Assembly (NCBI GenBank): GCA_018883185.1
Contig: VEQP01000016.1
Coordinates: 1-62,544, forward strand
Length of the DNA: 62,544 nt
Reading direction: 5' to 3'
From: Nevskiaceae bacterium
Lineage (GTDB): Bacteria; Pseudomonadota; Gammaproteobacteria; Steroidobacterales; Steroidobacteraceae
Positions 35,718 to 44,482 of this stretch are shown in pieces (within the stretch, counting starts at the first letter, position 1; each line of letters begins with the position of its first letter). Made by a program: the position numbers and the translations under genes. Under the pieces are notes generated by a model. It was given only the letters and a program-made list of their open reading frames with translations, searched no databases and had not been told where the DNA came from.

Positions 35718-36407
35718 TCACTTACCCCAAGGGAGGGTGGTGGCGACCGTAAAGACGACCTTGCTCTCGGATGATCCGATGTCATCCGGAGCATTCTTGT
35801 AGGCGGCCAGATCGCTGCCATCGACCCACTTGAGGTTCAGGGCAAAGTTGCCCACGGTCTTGCTGACGCCGATCGAGTAGTCGGTGTAACTGTCGTCACC
35901 CCAGTAGTCGCCGTCGCTGTAGCCGGCGTGCAGGTTGAATGAGAAATCGTTGGCCATCGGGATGGCGGCGTTCGCTTCGATGTATGACGCCGACTTACCG
36001 CTGTTACCGAAGTCCCAGGCGTACCACACCTTGGCCGAGACGGCCTTGTAGCCGAAGCCCGCATAGGCCTCGGTAAACTTCAGATCCTTGTAGGTATCGA
36101 GATAGAGATACTGGATCACGCCGAGATCGAAACTGGCGTCCTCGCCGATGCTGCCGCGGTAACCCGCGTACAGGTCGAGCTCGACATCCGAGTCGCCGAA
36201 ATCAACATTGCTCGCAAACGCACCAGCGTAGATCCCGGACTCGCCTGACCAATCAAGACTCGCCTGCAGAGCCGGGTCGCGCGCCGTCTGCGTGATGCCG
36301 CGGAAGTCGTAGTCGGAGGCGACCGTGATCGTCGAACTGACTTCGGCCTGCGCGGTGGCGGCCATGCCACTTAGAGCGACGACGGCGATGATCGGGGCAG
36401 TCTTCAT
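35718..36407 (-). CDS. TorF/Gcw_chp-type putative porin
   Basis: A longer frame extends upstream, but the ATG at 36407 follows GAGGAAT and gives a clean Sec signal (MKTAPIIAVVALSGMAATAQA). The 229-residue mature beta-barrel shows the Gcw_chp pattern: VSSTITVASDYDFRGITQT, SLDWSGESGIYAGAFASNVD, VELDLYAGYRG and repeated GxSDGDYWGDDS-type strands. Proteins of this family are predicted outer-membrane channels of unknown specificity, one of which is linked to TMAO respiration loci. It is monocistronic, between a terminator and a 176-bp spacer. Confidence 0.82.
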   Translation of the reverse strand: MKTAPIIAVVALSGMAATAQAEVSSTITVASDYDFRGITQTARDPALQASLDWSGESGIYAGAFASNVDFGDSDVELDLYAGYRGSIGEDASFDLGVIQYLYLDTYKDLKFTEAYAGFGYKAVSAKVWYAWDFGNSGKSASYIEANAAIPMANDFSFNLHAGYSDGDYWGDDSYTDYSIGVSKTVGNFALNLKWVDGSDLAAYKNAPDDIGSSESKVVFTVATTLPWGK

Positions 36408-36583
36408 GAATGCATTCCTCGGGGGTGTGGTGACTGGGGAATCTAGAGCAAGCGCCGTGCCACGAGTAAACATGCGTTTTAGTGGGCCGACAGGCTCATT
36501 GTAACGCCAAACGCGCACCGCTTTGGTGCAGTGCGGCCCACTTCGTGCCGGGGATAGTGCAGCGCTGCTGCTAAACTCTCCCG

Positions 36584-38005
36584 ATGCCGAATGCCTTGTT
36601 CGATGGCCCGGTGGCCTTTGTTGATGTGGAAACCACCGGAGGTCATCCGGCGTGGCACCGCGTCACGGATATCGCCATCGTTGCGATGCAGGCGGGAGAA
36701 GTCGAGTGGGAGTGGCATACCCTGGTCAATCCGGGGGTACCCATCCCGCCCTCCATCCAGCAACTCACAGGCATCAGCAATGAGATGGTCGCCGAGGCGG
36801 CGCCGTTCGCTGAACTGGCGGCGGAAATCGCCGAGCGCCTCGCCGGTCGACGATTCGTCGCCCACAACGCCCGCTTCGACTACGGTTTCGTGCGCGCCGA
36901 GATGCGCCGAGCCGGACGGCAGTTCAGTGCGCCGCTCGCGTGCACGGTGCGCTTGTCGCGCGAGTTGTACCCCGAGGAGCGGCGTCACAACCTCGACTCG
37001 ATCATGGCGAGGCACGACCTCGAGTGCGCCACGCGCCACCGTGCCTTGCCTGATGCTCAGGTACTCGCGCAGTTTTGGCAGCGCCTTCGTGCGCAGTGGC
37101 CCTTGCAGCGACTCGACGAAGCGCTTGAACGTATCGGCCAGCGACCCTCGTTGCCTGCGCAGTTACCCGCGGATTTGCTCGACGATCTGCCTGAGAGCGC
37201 CGGTGTCTACCGCTTTCATGGTGAGCAGGATGCGTTGCTCTACGTGGGCAAGGCCAACAACCTGCGTGAGCGGGTCTTGTCGCATTTCATGTCGGCAACC
37301 CGCGACGCGAAGTCGCAGCGGCTCTGTACCCAGGTGCGTCGCATCGAGTGGACCGAGACGGCGGGCGAGCTCGGCGCCCTGTTGCTCGAGTCCAAACTCG
37401 TGCGTACGCGGCAGCCGGTGTACAACCGTCGGCTGCGCGGCAACGCTGAAGTGTGGAGTTGGCAGTTCGCCGACAACCTCGAGCCGCCGCGGCTGCAACC
37501 GCTTTGCGGGCCGCTGCCGAGCGAAGGTGATTTCTTTGGCCTCTATCCGACTGCACGCCAGGCCCGAACCGCGCTCACCAACCTTGCGCGCGAGCAGCGG
37601 CTCTGTCTGCGTCTGCTCGGGCTCGAGACGGGCGGCGGTGGGTCGTGTTTCGGTTATCAGCTCGGACGTTGCACGGGTGCCTGCGTGGGCGCGGAGCCGC
37701 CGGCCAAGCATGCATTGCGGGCTAAGCTTGCGCTCGCGCCGCTGAAACTACGGGCGTGGCCCTATGCAGGAGCCGTGGCCGTCGAGGAACAGGACGCACT
37801 CGGTGTGCGGCATTGGCATGTGATCGATGGCTGGCAGTACCTCGGCACTCACGTGCTCGAGGCCGGTACGGATGGCGCGGCGACGCTGGACACCAAACGC
37901 GAGGGCTTCGACGCTGACACATACCGCATCTTGGTGCGTCACTTGAAGCCGGGTGCGCGCGGCGTGCGGCCGTGGCCGCAGGCCGCGGCCTGGAGCGAGC
38001 CATGA
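36584..38005 (+). CDS. DEDDh exonuclease / GIY-YIG endonuclease fusion
   Basis: The 473-residue protein joins two nuclease modules. Residues 1-170 are a DnaQ-type 3'-5' exonuclease: FVDVETTGG, VAHNARFDYGFV and HRALPDA supply the DEDDh metal ligands. Residues 200-290 form a UvrC/Cho-like GIY-YIG domain: GVYRFHGEQDALLYVGKANNLRERVLSHF and a Glu/Asn-bearing ALLLESKLVRTRQPVYNRR. A C-terminal part with CFGYQLGRCTGACVG follows, a Cys-rich segment found in UvrC/Cho proteins. This DnaQ-Cho fusion is known in several bacteria and probably acts in repair. The stop overlaps the rlmKL ATG by 4 bases. Confidence 0.9.
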   Translation: MPNALFDGPVAFVDVETTGGHPAWHRVTDIAIVAMQAGEVEWEWHTLVNPGVPIPPSIQQLTGISNEMVAEAAPFAELAAEIAERLAGRRFVAHNARFDYGFVRAEMRRAGRQFSAPLACTVRLSRELYPEERRHNLDSIMARHDLECATRHRALPDAQVLAQFWQRLRAQWPLQRLDEALERIGQRPSLPAQLPADLLDDLPESAGVYRFHGEQDALLYVGKANNLRERVLSHFMSATRDAKSQRLCTQVRRIEWTETAGELGALLLESKLVRTRQPVYNRRLRGNAEVWSWQFADNLEPPRLQPLCGPLPSEGDFFGLYPTARQARTALTNLAREQRLCLRLLGLETGGGGSCFGYQLGRCTGACVGAEPPAKHALRAKLALAPLKLRAWPYAGAVAVEEQDALGVRHWHVIDGWQYLGTHVLEAGTDGAATLDTKREGFDADTYRILVRHLKPGARGVRPWPQAAAWSEP

Positions 38006-40206
38006 GTGCCGCGAGCGCGCTGCTACCGCTCGTGGTCAGCGTGCCGCGGGGTTTTGGTGACTTGCTCGCCGAGGAACTGCGTCGTTTCGGTGCGCTCGAT
38101 GTTCGCGAGCGCGGTAACACGGTGGCGTGTACGGGCTCGCTTGAGGTGGCGTACCGCGTGTGCCTTGAATCCTGGGTGGCGAGCCGCGTGTACCTCGAAC
38201 TGCTGCGCTTCGAGGCCGTCGACGACGCTGAAATCTACAAGGCTTTGCATGCCATTCCTTGGGCGCGACATATCGACCCGCAGTTCACCATCGCTTGCGA
38301 GTGGAGTGGACGTCACCCCGCGATCGGTAACACCCATTACGGCACGCTGCGTCTGAAGGATGCGATTTGCGATGCGCTGCGCGAGACGACGGGACACCGG
38401 CCGGATGTGGCGATGCAACAGCCGGGTGTACGGGTGCATGCCCATGCGGTCGGCACCAAGGTCACGGTGTCACTGGATCTGGCTGGCGAGGGTTTGCATC
38501 GACGCGGCTGGCGTGGCGAAACGGGTGAGGCGCCGCTGCGCGAGAACATTGCCGCGGGTATCTTGCTGCGCGCCGGTTGGCCGCGGATCGTTGCCGCCGC
38601 GGGCGGTTTCATTGACCCGCTTTGCGGCTCAGGAACGCTGGTGATCGAGGCGGCGCGCATGGCCGCAGGGTTCGCGGCAAATCATCGGCGACGCTATTTC
38701 GGCTTTCTGCAGTGGCGTGGGCACGATGCGCCGCTCTGGAGCGCGCTCTGCGCGGCGGCGGCCGCGCGCGCGGAGCAGGGCTTGCAGACGTGGCGCGACT
38801 CGCGCCGCGGGCCGTTGCAGGGGCGTGAGCAGGAGGCGCGACTCGTGCGCGAGTCCCGCTTGAATGCTTCGTACGCCGGCGTCGGCGAGTTGTGCGAGTT
38901 CTCAGTCGGTACGCTCGCCGACGCCGCGCCGCCTGCCGGCGCCACATCAGGGCTGCTGTGCACCAACCCGCCGTGGGGTGTGCGGCTTGGCGATGCGGCT
39001 GGTGCGCGTGCGGTGCACGCGGAATTGGGCCGCGTGCTACGGGAGCGGTTCCAGGGCTGGGAGGCGGCTGTGCTGACGGGGGATGCCTCCCTCGGGCTCG
39101 AACTTGGCTTGCGAGCGCATCGGGTGCACACGGTCTGGAATGGGGCGCTCGAGTGCCGTTTGCTGCGTATTGTCGTGAAGGCCGAGGCCGAGCGCGATCT
39201 GAAGCCGCAGAGCGGCTCGCAGATCGACCTGCAGCTTGCCGAGACGCCGGGGGCGGTGATGTTCGCCAACCGCATCCGCAAGAACGTCAAACAATTATCG
39301 GCTTGGCTGCGTCGCGAGCAGGTGACGTGCTTTCGACTCTACGACGCCGACATGCCCGAATATGCTTTCGCCATCGACGAGTATGCAGCCGCGGAGTCAG
39401 GCGAGCGCTGGTTGTTGGTGCAGGAGTACGAAGCGCCGCGTGAGATTCCGCCCGACACCGTTCGCCGCCGGCGTAGCGAAGCACTCGCCGGACTTGTCAC
39501 CGCATCGGGCGTGCCTGCCCAGAACGTCAAACTTCGTACGCGACGTCGGGTGCAGCGCGGCGATCAGTACACCAAGCGCGATGAACGGCGCGAGTTCCAC
39601 GTGGTGCGGGAGAACGGTTTGCTGTTTCGCGTCAACTTCGACGACTACCTCGATACCGGCCTCTTTCTCGACCATCGCACAACGCGCGCCAAATTACGCG
39701 AGGTGGCAGCGGGTAAGCGGTTCCTGAATTTGTTTGCGTATACGGGCACCGCGACCGTGTATGCCGCTGCCGGCGGCGCTGCGGCGACGACAACGGTGGA
39801 CTTGTCGGCGACGTATCTCGATTGGGCGCGCGCCAACCTCGCGCTCAACGGGTTTGACCGCCCGCAGCACCGACGCGAACAGGCTGATGTGCGTGAGTGG
39901 CTCATCGAGGCCGAGCAGCGGGGCGAGCGCTTTGATCTGATCTTCTGCGATCCGCCAACCTTCTCGAACAGCAAGCGCATGAGCGGCGTGTTCGACGTGC
40001 AGCGTGATCACGTGTCGTTGATCAGTCGGTGCATGGCATTGCTGACGCCCGGCGGGCGGCTGGTGTTTTCGACCAATGCCCAGCGGTTCAAGATCGACGC
40101 CGAGGGTCTCTCGCGTTGGAAGCTGAAGGACGTCAGTCGGCCGACCATCCCGCCCGACTTTGCGCGAAATACGTATATACATCAGTGTTTCGAGATTGAG
40201 CCCTGA
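38002..40206 (+). CDS. rlmKL: Bifunctional 23S rRNA methyltransferase RlmKL
   Basis: ATG at 38002 overlaps the upstream stop. The 734-residue protein carries an N-terminal THUMP region (SVPRGFGDLLAEELRRFGA), the RlmL domain (DPLCGSGTLVIEAA and TNPPWGVRLGD, forming m2G2445) and the C-terminal RlmK domain (FLNLFAYTGTATVYAA, FDLIFCDPPTFSNSKRM, forming m7G2069). E. coli RlmKL has 702 residues. It acts on the large ribosomal RNA during assembly. Coupling to a DNA-repair nuclease is not functionally obvious. Confidence 0.95.
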   Translation: MSAASALLPLVVSVPRGFGDLLAEELRRFGALDVRERGNTVACTGSLEVAYRVCLESWVASRVYLELLRFEAVDDAEIYKALHAIPWARHIDPQFTIACEWSGRHPAIGNTHYGTLRLKDAICDALRETTGHRPDVAMQQPGVRVHAHAVGTKVTVSLDLAGEGLHRRGWRGETGEAPLRENIAAGILLRAGWPRIVAAAGGFIDPLCGSGTLVIEAARMAAGFAANHRRRYFGFLQWRGHDAPLWSALCAAAAARAEQGLQTWRDSRRGPLQGREQEARLVRESRLNASYAGVGELCEFSVGTLADAAPPAGATSGLLCTNPPWGVRLGDAAGARAVHAELGRVLRERFQGWEAAVLTGDASLGLELGLRAHRVHTVWNGALECRLLRIVVKAEAERDLKPQSGSQIDLQLAETPGAVMFANRIRKNVKQLSAWLRREQVTCFRLYDADMPEYAFAIDEYAAAESGERWLLVQEYEAPREIPPDTVRRRRSEALAGLVTASGVPAQNVKLRTRRRVQRGDQYTKRDERREFHVVRENGLLFRVNFDDYLDTGLFLDHRTTRAKLREVAAGKRFLNLFAYTGTATVYAAAGGAAATTTVDLSATYLDWARANLALNGFDRPQHRREQADVREWLIEAEQRGERFDLIFCDPPTFSNSKRMSGVFDVQRDHVSLISRCMALLTPGGRLVFSTNAQRFKIDAEGLSRWKLKDVSRPTIPPDFARNTYIHQCFEIEP

Positions 40207-40279
40207 GCGGTGTGGCCGGGCCTTGGTCACCGGCGGAGGCGCGGTGGCGCAGTCTCGGGCAGGTGCGTATGGTGGGACC

Positions 40280-41365
40280 ATGATGCGCCGTTTCTTTGAA
40301 ATTTCCGGACTCGTACTTGTGACCGCGGCGCTTGCCGCCTGTGGTGGGAGCGGCAAACCTGCTGCGCCGGTTTCGTCACTGACCGTCACCGTCACTCAGC
40401 CACAGCGGCAAACGGTGGAGCGCGAGATTGCGGCCTCAGGGTCGGTCGCAGCGTGGCAGGAGATGTCGCTCGGTGTCGAACTCACCGGCATACGCGTCGC
40501 GAACGTGCTGGTCGAGCCGGGTGCGCGCGTGTCGGCGGGCCAGCCCTTGCTGGAACTCGACCGTCGTACGCTTGACGTCCAGGCGCGGCAGGCGGAGGCC
40601 AATCTCGCGCAAGCCAAGGCGAGCGCAGAGCTGGCGATTGCGCAGGCGACCCGCGGTGAGACCTTGCTGGAGCGTAATCTGATATCGACCAATGATTACG
40701 AGGTGCTGCGCGCCAACCGGGCCAAGGCCGAGGCCCAACGCACCTCGGCCGAAGCCGAGCGGGACAACGCGCGTTTGCGGCTCGGTTTCGCGACCTTGCG
40801 GGCTCCCGACTCCGGCATCGTATCGGCGCGTAACGTGCAACCGGGTCAGATCGTGGCAAGTGGCGCGGAGTTGCTGCGCCTGATCCGTCGTGGGCGCCTC
40901 GAGTGGCGTGCCGAGGTTGCCGAGACCGATTTGCCACGCATCAAGATAGGCGATCGGGTGGGCTTGCGTGGTCCCGGCGGGGCGGCCGTCGAAGGACGGA
41001 TCCGTGCAGTGTCGCCCGCCATCAACCCGCAGACGCGCACCGCCCTGGTTTACGCCGATTTGACGGAGCCGGGCGCGCTGCGTGCCGGCATGTTCGCCGA
41101 GGGCCGTTTGCGGGTCGGGCAGGCCGAGGTCACTGTCGTGCCTCGTGAGTCGGTGGTGTTCCGCGATGGATTCCCCTATGTGTTCACCGTCGGCGAGGGC
41201 GGCGTGGTGGGCCAGCGGCGCATCGATGCGGGCGCCTCCTACGGCGATCGCATCGAGGTTCGCTCGGGTCTCACGCTTAACGATCGCATCGTCGTGCGCG
41301 GTGCAGGTTTTCTCGGCGACGGCGATATTGTGAAGGTGGTCACATCGGCCGCAGCGGGTGGCTAA
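40280..41365 (+). CDS. RND efflux periplasmic adaptor lipoprotein (MFP/HlyD family)
   Basis: ATG at 40280 follows GGTGGGA and yields a lipoprotein signal (VLVTAALAAC, then GGS). The 361-residue adaptor has a lipoyl/barrel-sandwich half (VEPGARVSAGQPLLELDRR and LRAPDSGIVSARNVQPGQIV), a helical hairpin (QAEANLAQAKASAELAIAQA) and beta-barrel/membrane-proximal domains. It bridges an RND pump to an outer-membrane channel. The RND gene starts 39 bp downstream. No TolC-type gene is adjacent; the lipoprotein at 23-24.5 kb is one candidate partner. Confidence 0.9.
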   Translation: MMRRFFEISGLVLVTAALAACGGSGKPAAPVSSLTVTVTQPQRQTVEREIAASGSVAAWQEMSLGVELTGIRVANVLVEPGARVSAGQPLLELDRRTLDVQARQAEANLAQAKASAELAIAQATRGETLLERNLISTNDYEVLRANRAKAEAQRTSAEAERDNARLRLGFATLRAPDSGIVSARNVQPGQIVASGAELLRLIRRGRLEWRAEVAETDLPRIKIGDRVGLRGPGGAAVEGRIRAVSPAINPQTRTALVYADLTEPGALRAGMFAEGRLRVGQAEVTVVPRESVVFRDGFPYVFTVGEGGVVGQRRIDAGASYGDRIEVRSGLTLNDRIVVRGAGFLGDGDIVKVVTSAAAGG

Positions 41366-41404
41366 CGTGCAATCCCGACGCGGGCATGACCACGGGTCGC
41401 TGAC

Positions 41405-44400
41405 ATGAACCTCTCGCGCTGGGGCATCCAGTATCCGCTGCCCTCCGTGCTGCTATTTGTGGTGCTGACGGGCGCAGGTCTCTGGGGCTGGCGACAATTG
41501 CCCATCTCCCAACTGCCCGATATTGCACTGCCGACAATCCAGATTACGGTCGGTCTCGCGGGTGCCACACCCTCGACGCTCGAGACCGATGTCACGCGCA
41601 AGATCGAGGACGCGGTCTCCAGCGTCCCTAACATCGACCGCATCACTTCGGCGGTCAGCGAGGGAACCTCGATCACGCGCATCGAATTCGAACTCGGTCG
41701 TGATCTCGCCGTCGCCCTCGATGAGGTCAAGGATGCCGTGGCCCAGGTCCGGCGCGAGTTGCCGCAGGACATCGATGAACCGGTAATCCAGCGTCTGAAT
41801 CTCGTCGGCGGCACGCTGCTCGCGTACGGCGTAGAGTCGGCGCGTCTTGCTCCGGACGAGCTGTCCTGGTTCGTCGACGACAAGGTCACCAAAGCGATCT
41901 ACGGCGTGGCGGGTGTCGGTTCGGTGTCGCGCATCGGCGGCGTCGATCGTGAGGTGCGCATTGATCTTCGGCCCGAGGCCTTGCAGGCGCTAGGCGTCTC
42001 TGCGGGGTCGGTATCCGCGCAATTGGCGCGCTTGCAGGTCGAGCGGCCGGGCGGGCGTACGGAAGCGGGCGGCGCCGAGCAGTCCGTTCGCACGATCGCC
42101 ATTGTCCGCAATGCTGCGGATCTGGCCGATTACCCGATCTACCTCCCCGACGGTCGCACGGTACGCCTCTCGGCCATCGCCCAAGTCACGGACGGGGCCG
42201 CAGAGTCGCGCGCCGCGGCGTTGCTCGATGAGCGCGACGTCGTCGGGTTTTCGATCCGGCGCACGGCGGGTTCGAGCGAAGTGGCGGTCGGCGAGGGCGT
42301 GCGTGCCGCCGTGGAGCGCCTGCAGAAGGATCATCCCGAGGTCAAATTCACCGAGGTCCAGTCTTCGGTGGAGGCCGCCAAGGCTTCCTACGACTCCTCG
42401 ATGGTGATGTTGCTCGAAGGGGCGATTCTCGCCGTGATCGTGGTGTGGTTCTTTCTGCGCGAGTGGCGCGCCACGCTGATCTCCGCGGTGGCACTGCCGC
42501 TGTCAGTGATTCCCACTTTCGCAGTGATGCAGTGGTTCGGGTTTTCGCTGAATCTATTGACCTTACTTGCGCTGGCGGTGGTGATCGGCGTACTGGTCGA
42601 CGATGCGATCGTCGAGGTCGAGAACGTGGCCCGGCACCGGGCGATGGGCAAGCCACCTCGCGAGGCTGCAATCGACGCCGCCGACGAAATCGGCATTGCG
42701 GTGATCGCCACCTCTGTGACGCTCGCCGCGGTGTTCATCCCGGTCGCCTTCATGCCCGGGGTCACCGGCAAGTTCTTCCGTGAGTTTGGCTGGACGGCCG
42801 CTGCCGCCGTGCTGTTTTCGCTGCTCGTGGCGCGCCTGCTGACACCGATGCTGGCGGCGTTTTTCATGCGCGGCGAGCCCAAGTCCACGGTCGACTCACC
42901 GTTGATGCAACGCTACCTCGGCTGGGTCGAGTGGGCACTGCAGCATCGGCGTCGAGCGCTCGGTCTGGCGATGCTGACCTTCGTGGGCTCATTGGCCTTG
43001 GTGCCGTTGATCCCGAAGACCTTCGTGCCGACCACGGACACCTCGCGTGCTTTGCTGCAGGTGGAATTGCCGCCGGGCGCACGTCTGGCTGACTCTCTGG
43101 AGGTTGCCCGCGAGGTGCGCGCGCGCCTGCGCAGCGGTGTGCCCGAGATCGAGTCGATCTTCACCAAGATCGGTGCCGGCGGCAGCGAGACCATGGGCGG
43201 CGGGCTGAGTTTCCCCGAGGCGCGCAAGGTCGATTTGACGCTGAAGTTTCGCGACGACCGCAAGCGCAGCAGCGCGGAACTCGAGAACGCGGTGCGCGAG
43301 CGACTGCGTGATCTGCCGGGCGTGCGCGTCGGCTTCGCAGCAGGGGGGCCGGGCGATCGGCTGACGTTGGTTATCGCCGGCCGTGATTCAGAGCAACTCT
43401 CCATCGCCTCGCGTGATCTTGCAGCGGCGATCCGCACCGTGCCCGGCATTGGTTCGGTCAGCACGTCGGCGGCGTTGCTGCGCCCGGAGATCGTCATTCG
43501 TCCCGACCCCGCGCGGGCGGCTGACCTGGGCGTGTCGACGGTCGACATTGCCGATGCGGCACGCATCGCTACCAGCGGTGACGTGCGGCAGCGCCTCGCC
43601 AAGCTGAATCTCGCCGAGCGTCAGGTGCCTATCCGCGTGCAGTTGGCCGGAGCCTCGCTGACCGACCCTGCGGTGTTGCGTCAGTTGCGTGTGCCGGGCA
43701 AGAACGGGCCCGTGCCTTTGTCTGCCGTCGCGGAGATCACCGAGAGCAGTGGACCGGCGCGCATCGATCGCTTGAACCGCGAGCGCAATGTGACGGTGTC
43801 CGCTGAGCTCAATGGTTTGCCGCTCGGCGATGTGATGGGACGAGTCAACCGCATGCCTGCGGTGCAGAACATGCCGCCCGGCGTGCGCATTGTGCCGGCG
43901 GGCGATTCCGAAGCCTTCGTCGAGTTGTTCGTCGGTTTCGCGCTGGCGCTGCTCGCGGGAATCCTGTCGGTGTATCTCGTGTTGTTGCTGCTCTTTCATA
44001 GCGCCACCCAGCCGCTGGTCATCCTCGCTGCAGTGCCGCTCTGTGGCGGCGGCGCCTTCGGCCTGCTGCTGCTGACGAACAATGCGCTGTCGCTACCCTC
44101 GTTGATCGGGTTGCTGTTGCTCAACGGTATTGCCGTCAAAAATTCGATCCTGATCGTGGATTACGCGATCCTCGGCGAAGCTGCCGGCATGAATCGGCAC
44201 GATGCGCTGATTGACGCCTGCCGCAAGCGTGCCAGGCCGGTCATCATGACCACGCTCGCCATGGGCGCGGGGATGCTGCCGATCGCGCTCGGACTCGGGG
44301 CGGATGGCAACTTCCGCACCCCGCTCGGTGTGTCGGTGATCGGTGGGCTCATCACCTCGACGCTGCTCTCACTTGTCGTGGTGCCGGCGGCTTACTCGCT

Positions 44401-44482
44401 CGTCGCTGAAGTCACCGAGAAGTATTTGCGGCCGCTACTCAACCGGGTGCTGCACCCGGGCGCGGCGGCGCACTCAAAGTAA
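41405..44482 (+). CDS. RND multidrug-type efflux pump (AcrB/MdtBC-like)
   Basis: This is a 1025-residue inner-membrane proton antiporter of the HAE-1/AcrB superfamily: NLSRWGIQYPLPSVLLFVVL helix 1, QLPDIALPTIQITVG, the first large periplasmic loop, the TM4 proton-relay GVLVDDAIVEVENVARH, and the second-half repeat with LLLLFHSATQPLVILAAVPL and NGIAVKNSILIVDYA. It exports amphipathic compounds with the upstream adaptor. Its 3' end overlaps the convergent puuB-like gene by 9 bases, with no terminator between them. Confidence 0.93.
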   Translation: MNLSRWGIQYPLPSVLLFVVLTGAGLWGWRQLPISQLPDIALPTIQITVGLAGATPSTLETDVTRKIEDAVSSVPNIDRITSAVSEGTSITRIEFELGRDLAVALDEVKDAVAQVRRELPQDIDEPVIQRLNLVGGTLLAYGVESARLAPDELSWFVDDKVTKAIYGVAGVGSVSRIGGVDREVRIDLRPEALQALGVSAGSVSAQLARLQVERPGGRTEAGGAEQSVRTIAIVRNAADLADYPIYLPDGRTVRLSAIAQVTDGAAESRAAALLDERDVVGFSIRRTAGSSEVAVGEGVRAAVERLQKDHPEVKFTEVQSSVEAAKASYDSSMVMLLEGAILAVIVVWFFLREWRATLISAVALPLSVIPTFAVMQWFGFSLNLLTLLALAVVIGVLVDDAIVEVENVARHRAMGKPPREAAIDAADEIGIAVIATSVTLAAVFIPVAFMPGVTGKFFREFGWTAAAAVLFSLLVARLLTPMLAAFFMRGEPKSTVDSPLMQRYLGWVEWALQHRRRALGLAMLTFVGSLALVPLIPKTFVPTTDTSRALLQVELPPGARLADSLEVAREVRARLRSGVPEIESIFTKIGAGGSETMGGGLSFPEARKVDLTLKFRDDRKRSSAELENAVRERLRDLPGVRVGFAAGGPGDRLTLVIAGRDSEQLSIASRDLAAAIRTVPGIGSVSTSAALLRPEIVIRPDPARAADLGVSTVDIADAARIATSGDVRQRLAKLNLAERQVPIRVQLAGASLTDPAVLRQLRVPGKNGPVPLSAVAEITESSGPARIDRLNRERNVTVSAELNGLPLGDVMGRVNRMPAVQNMPPGVRIVPAGDSEAFVELFVGFALALLAGILSVYLVLLLLFHSATQPLVILAAVPLCGGGAFGLLLLTNNALSLPSLIGLLLLNGIAVKNSILIVDYAILGEAAGMNRHDALIDACRKRARPVIMTTLAMGAGMLPIALGLGADGNFRTPLGVSVIGGLITSTLLSLVVVPAAYSLVAEVTEKYLRPLLNRVLHPGAAAHSK

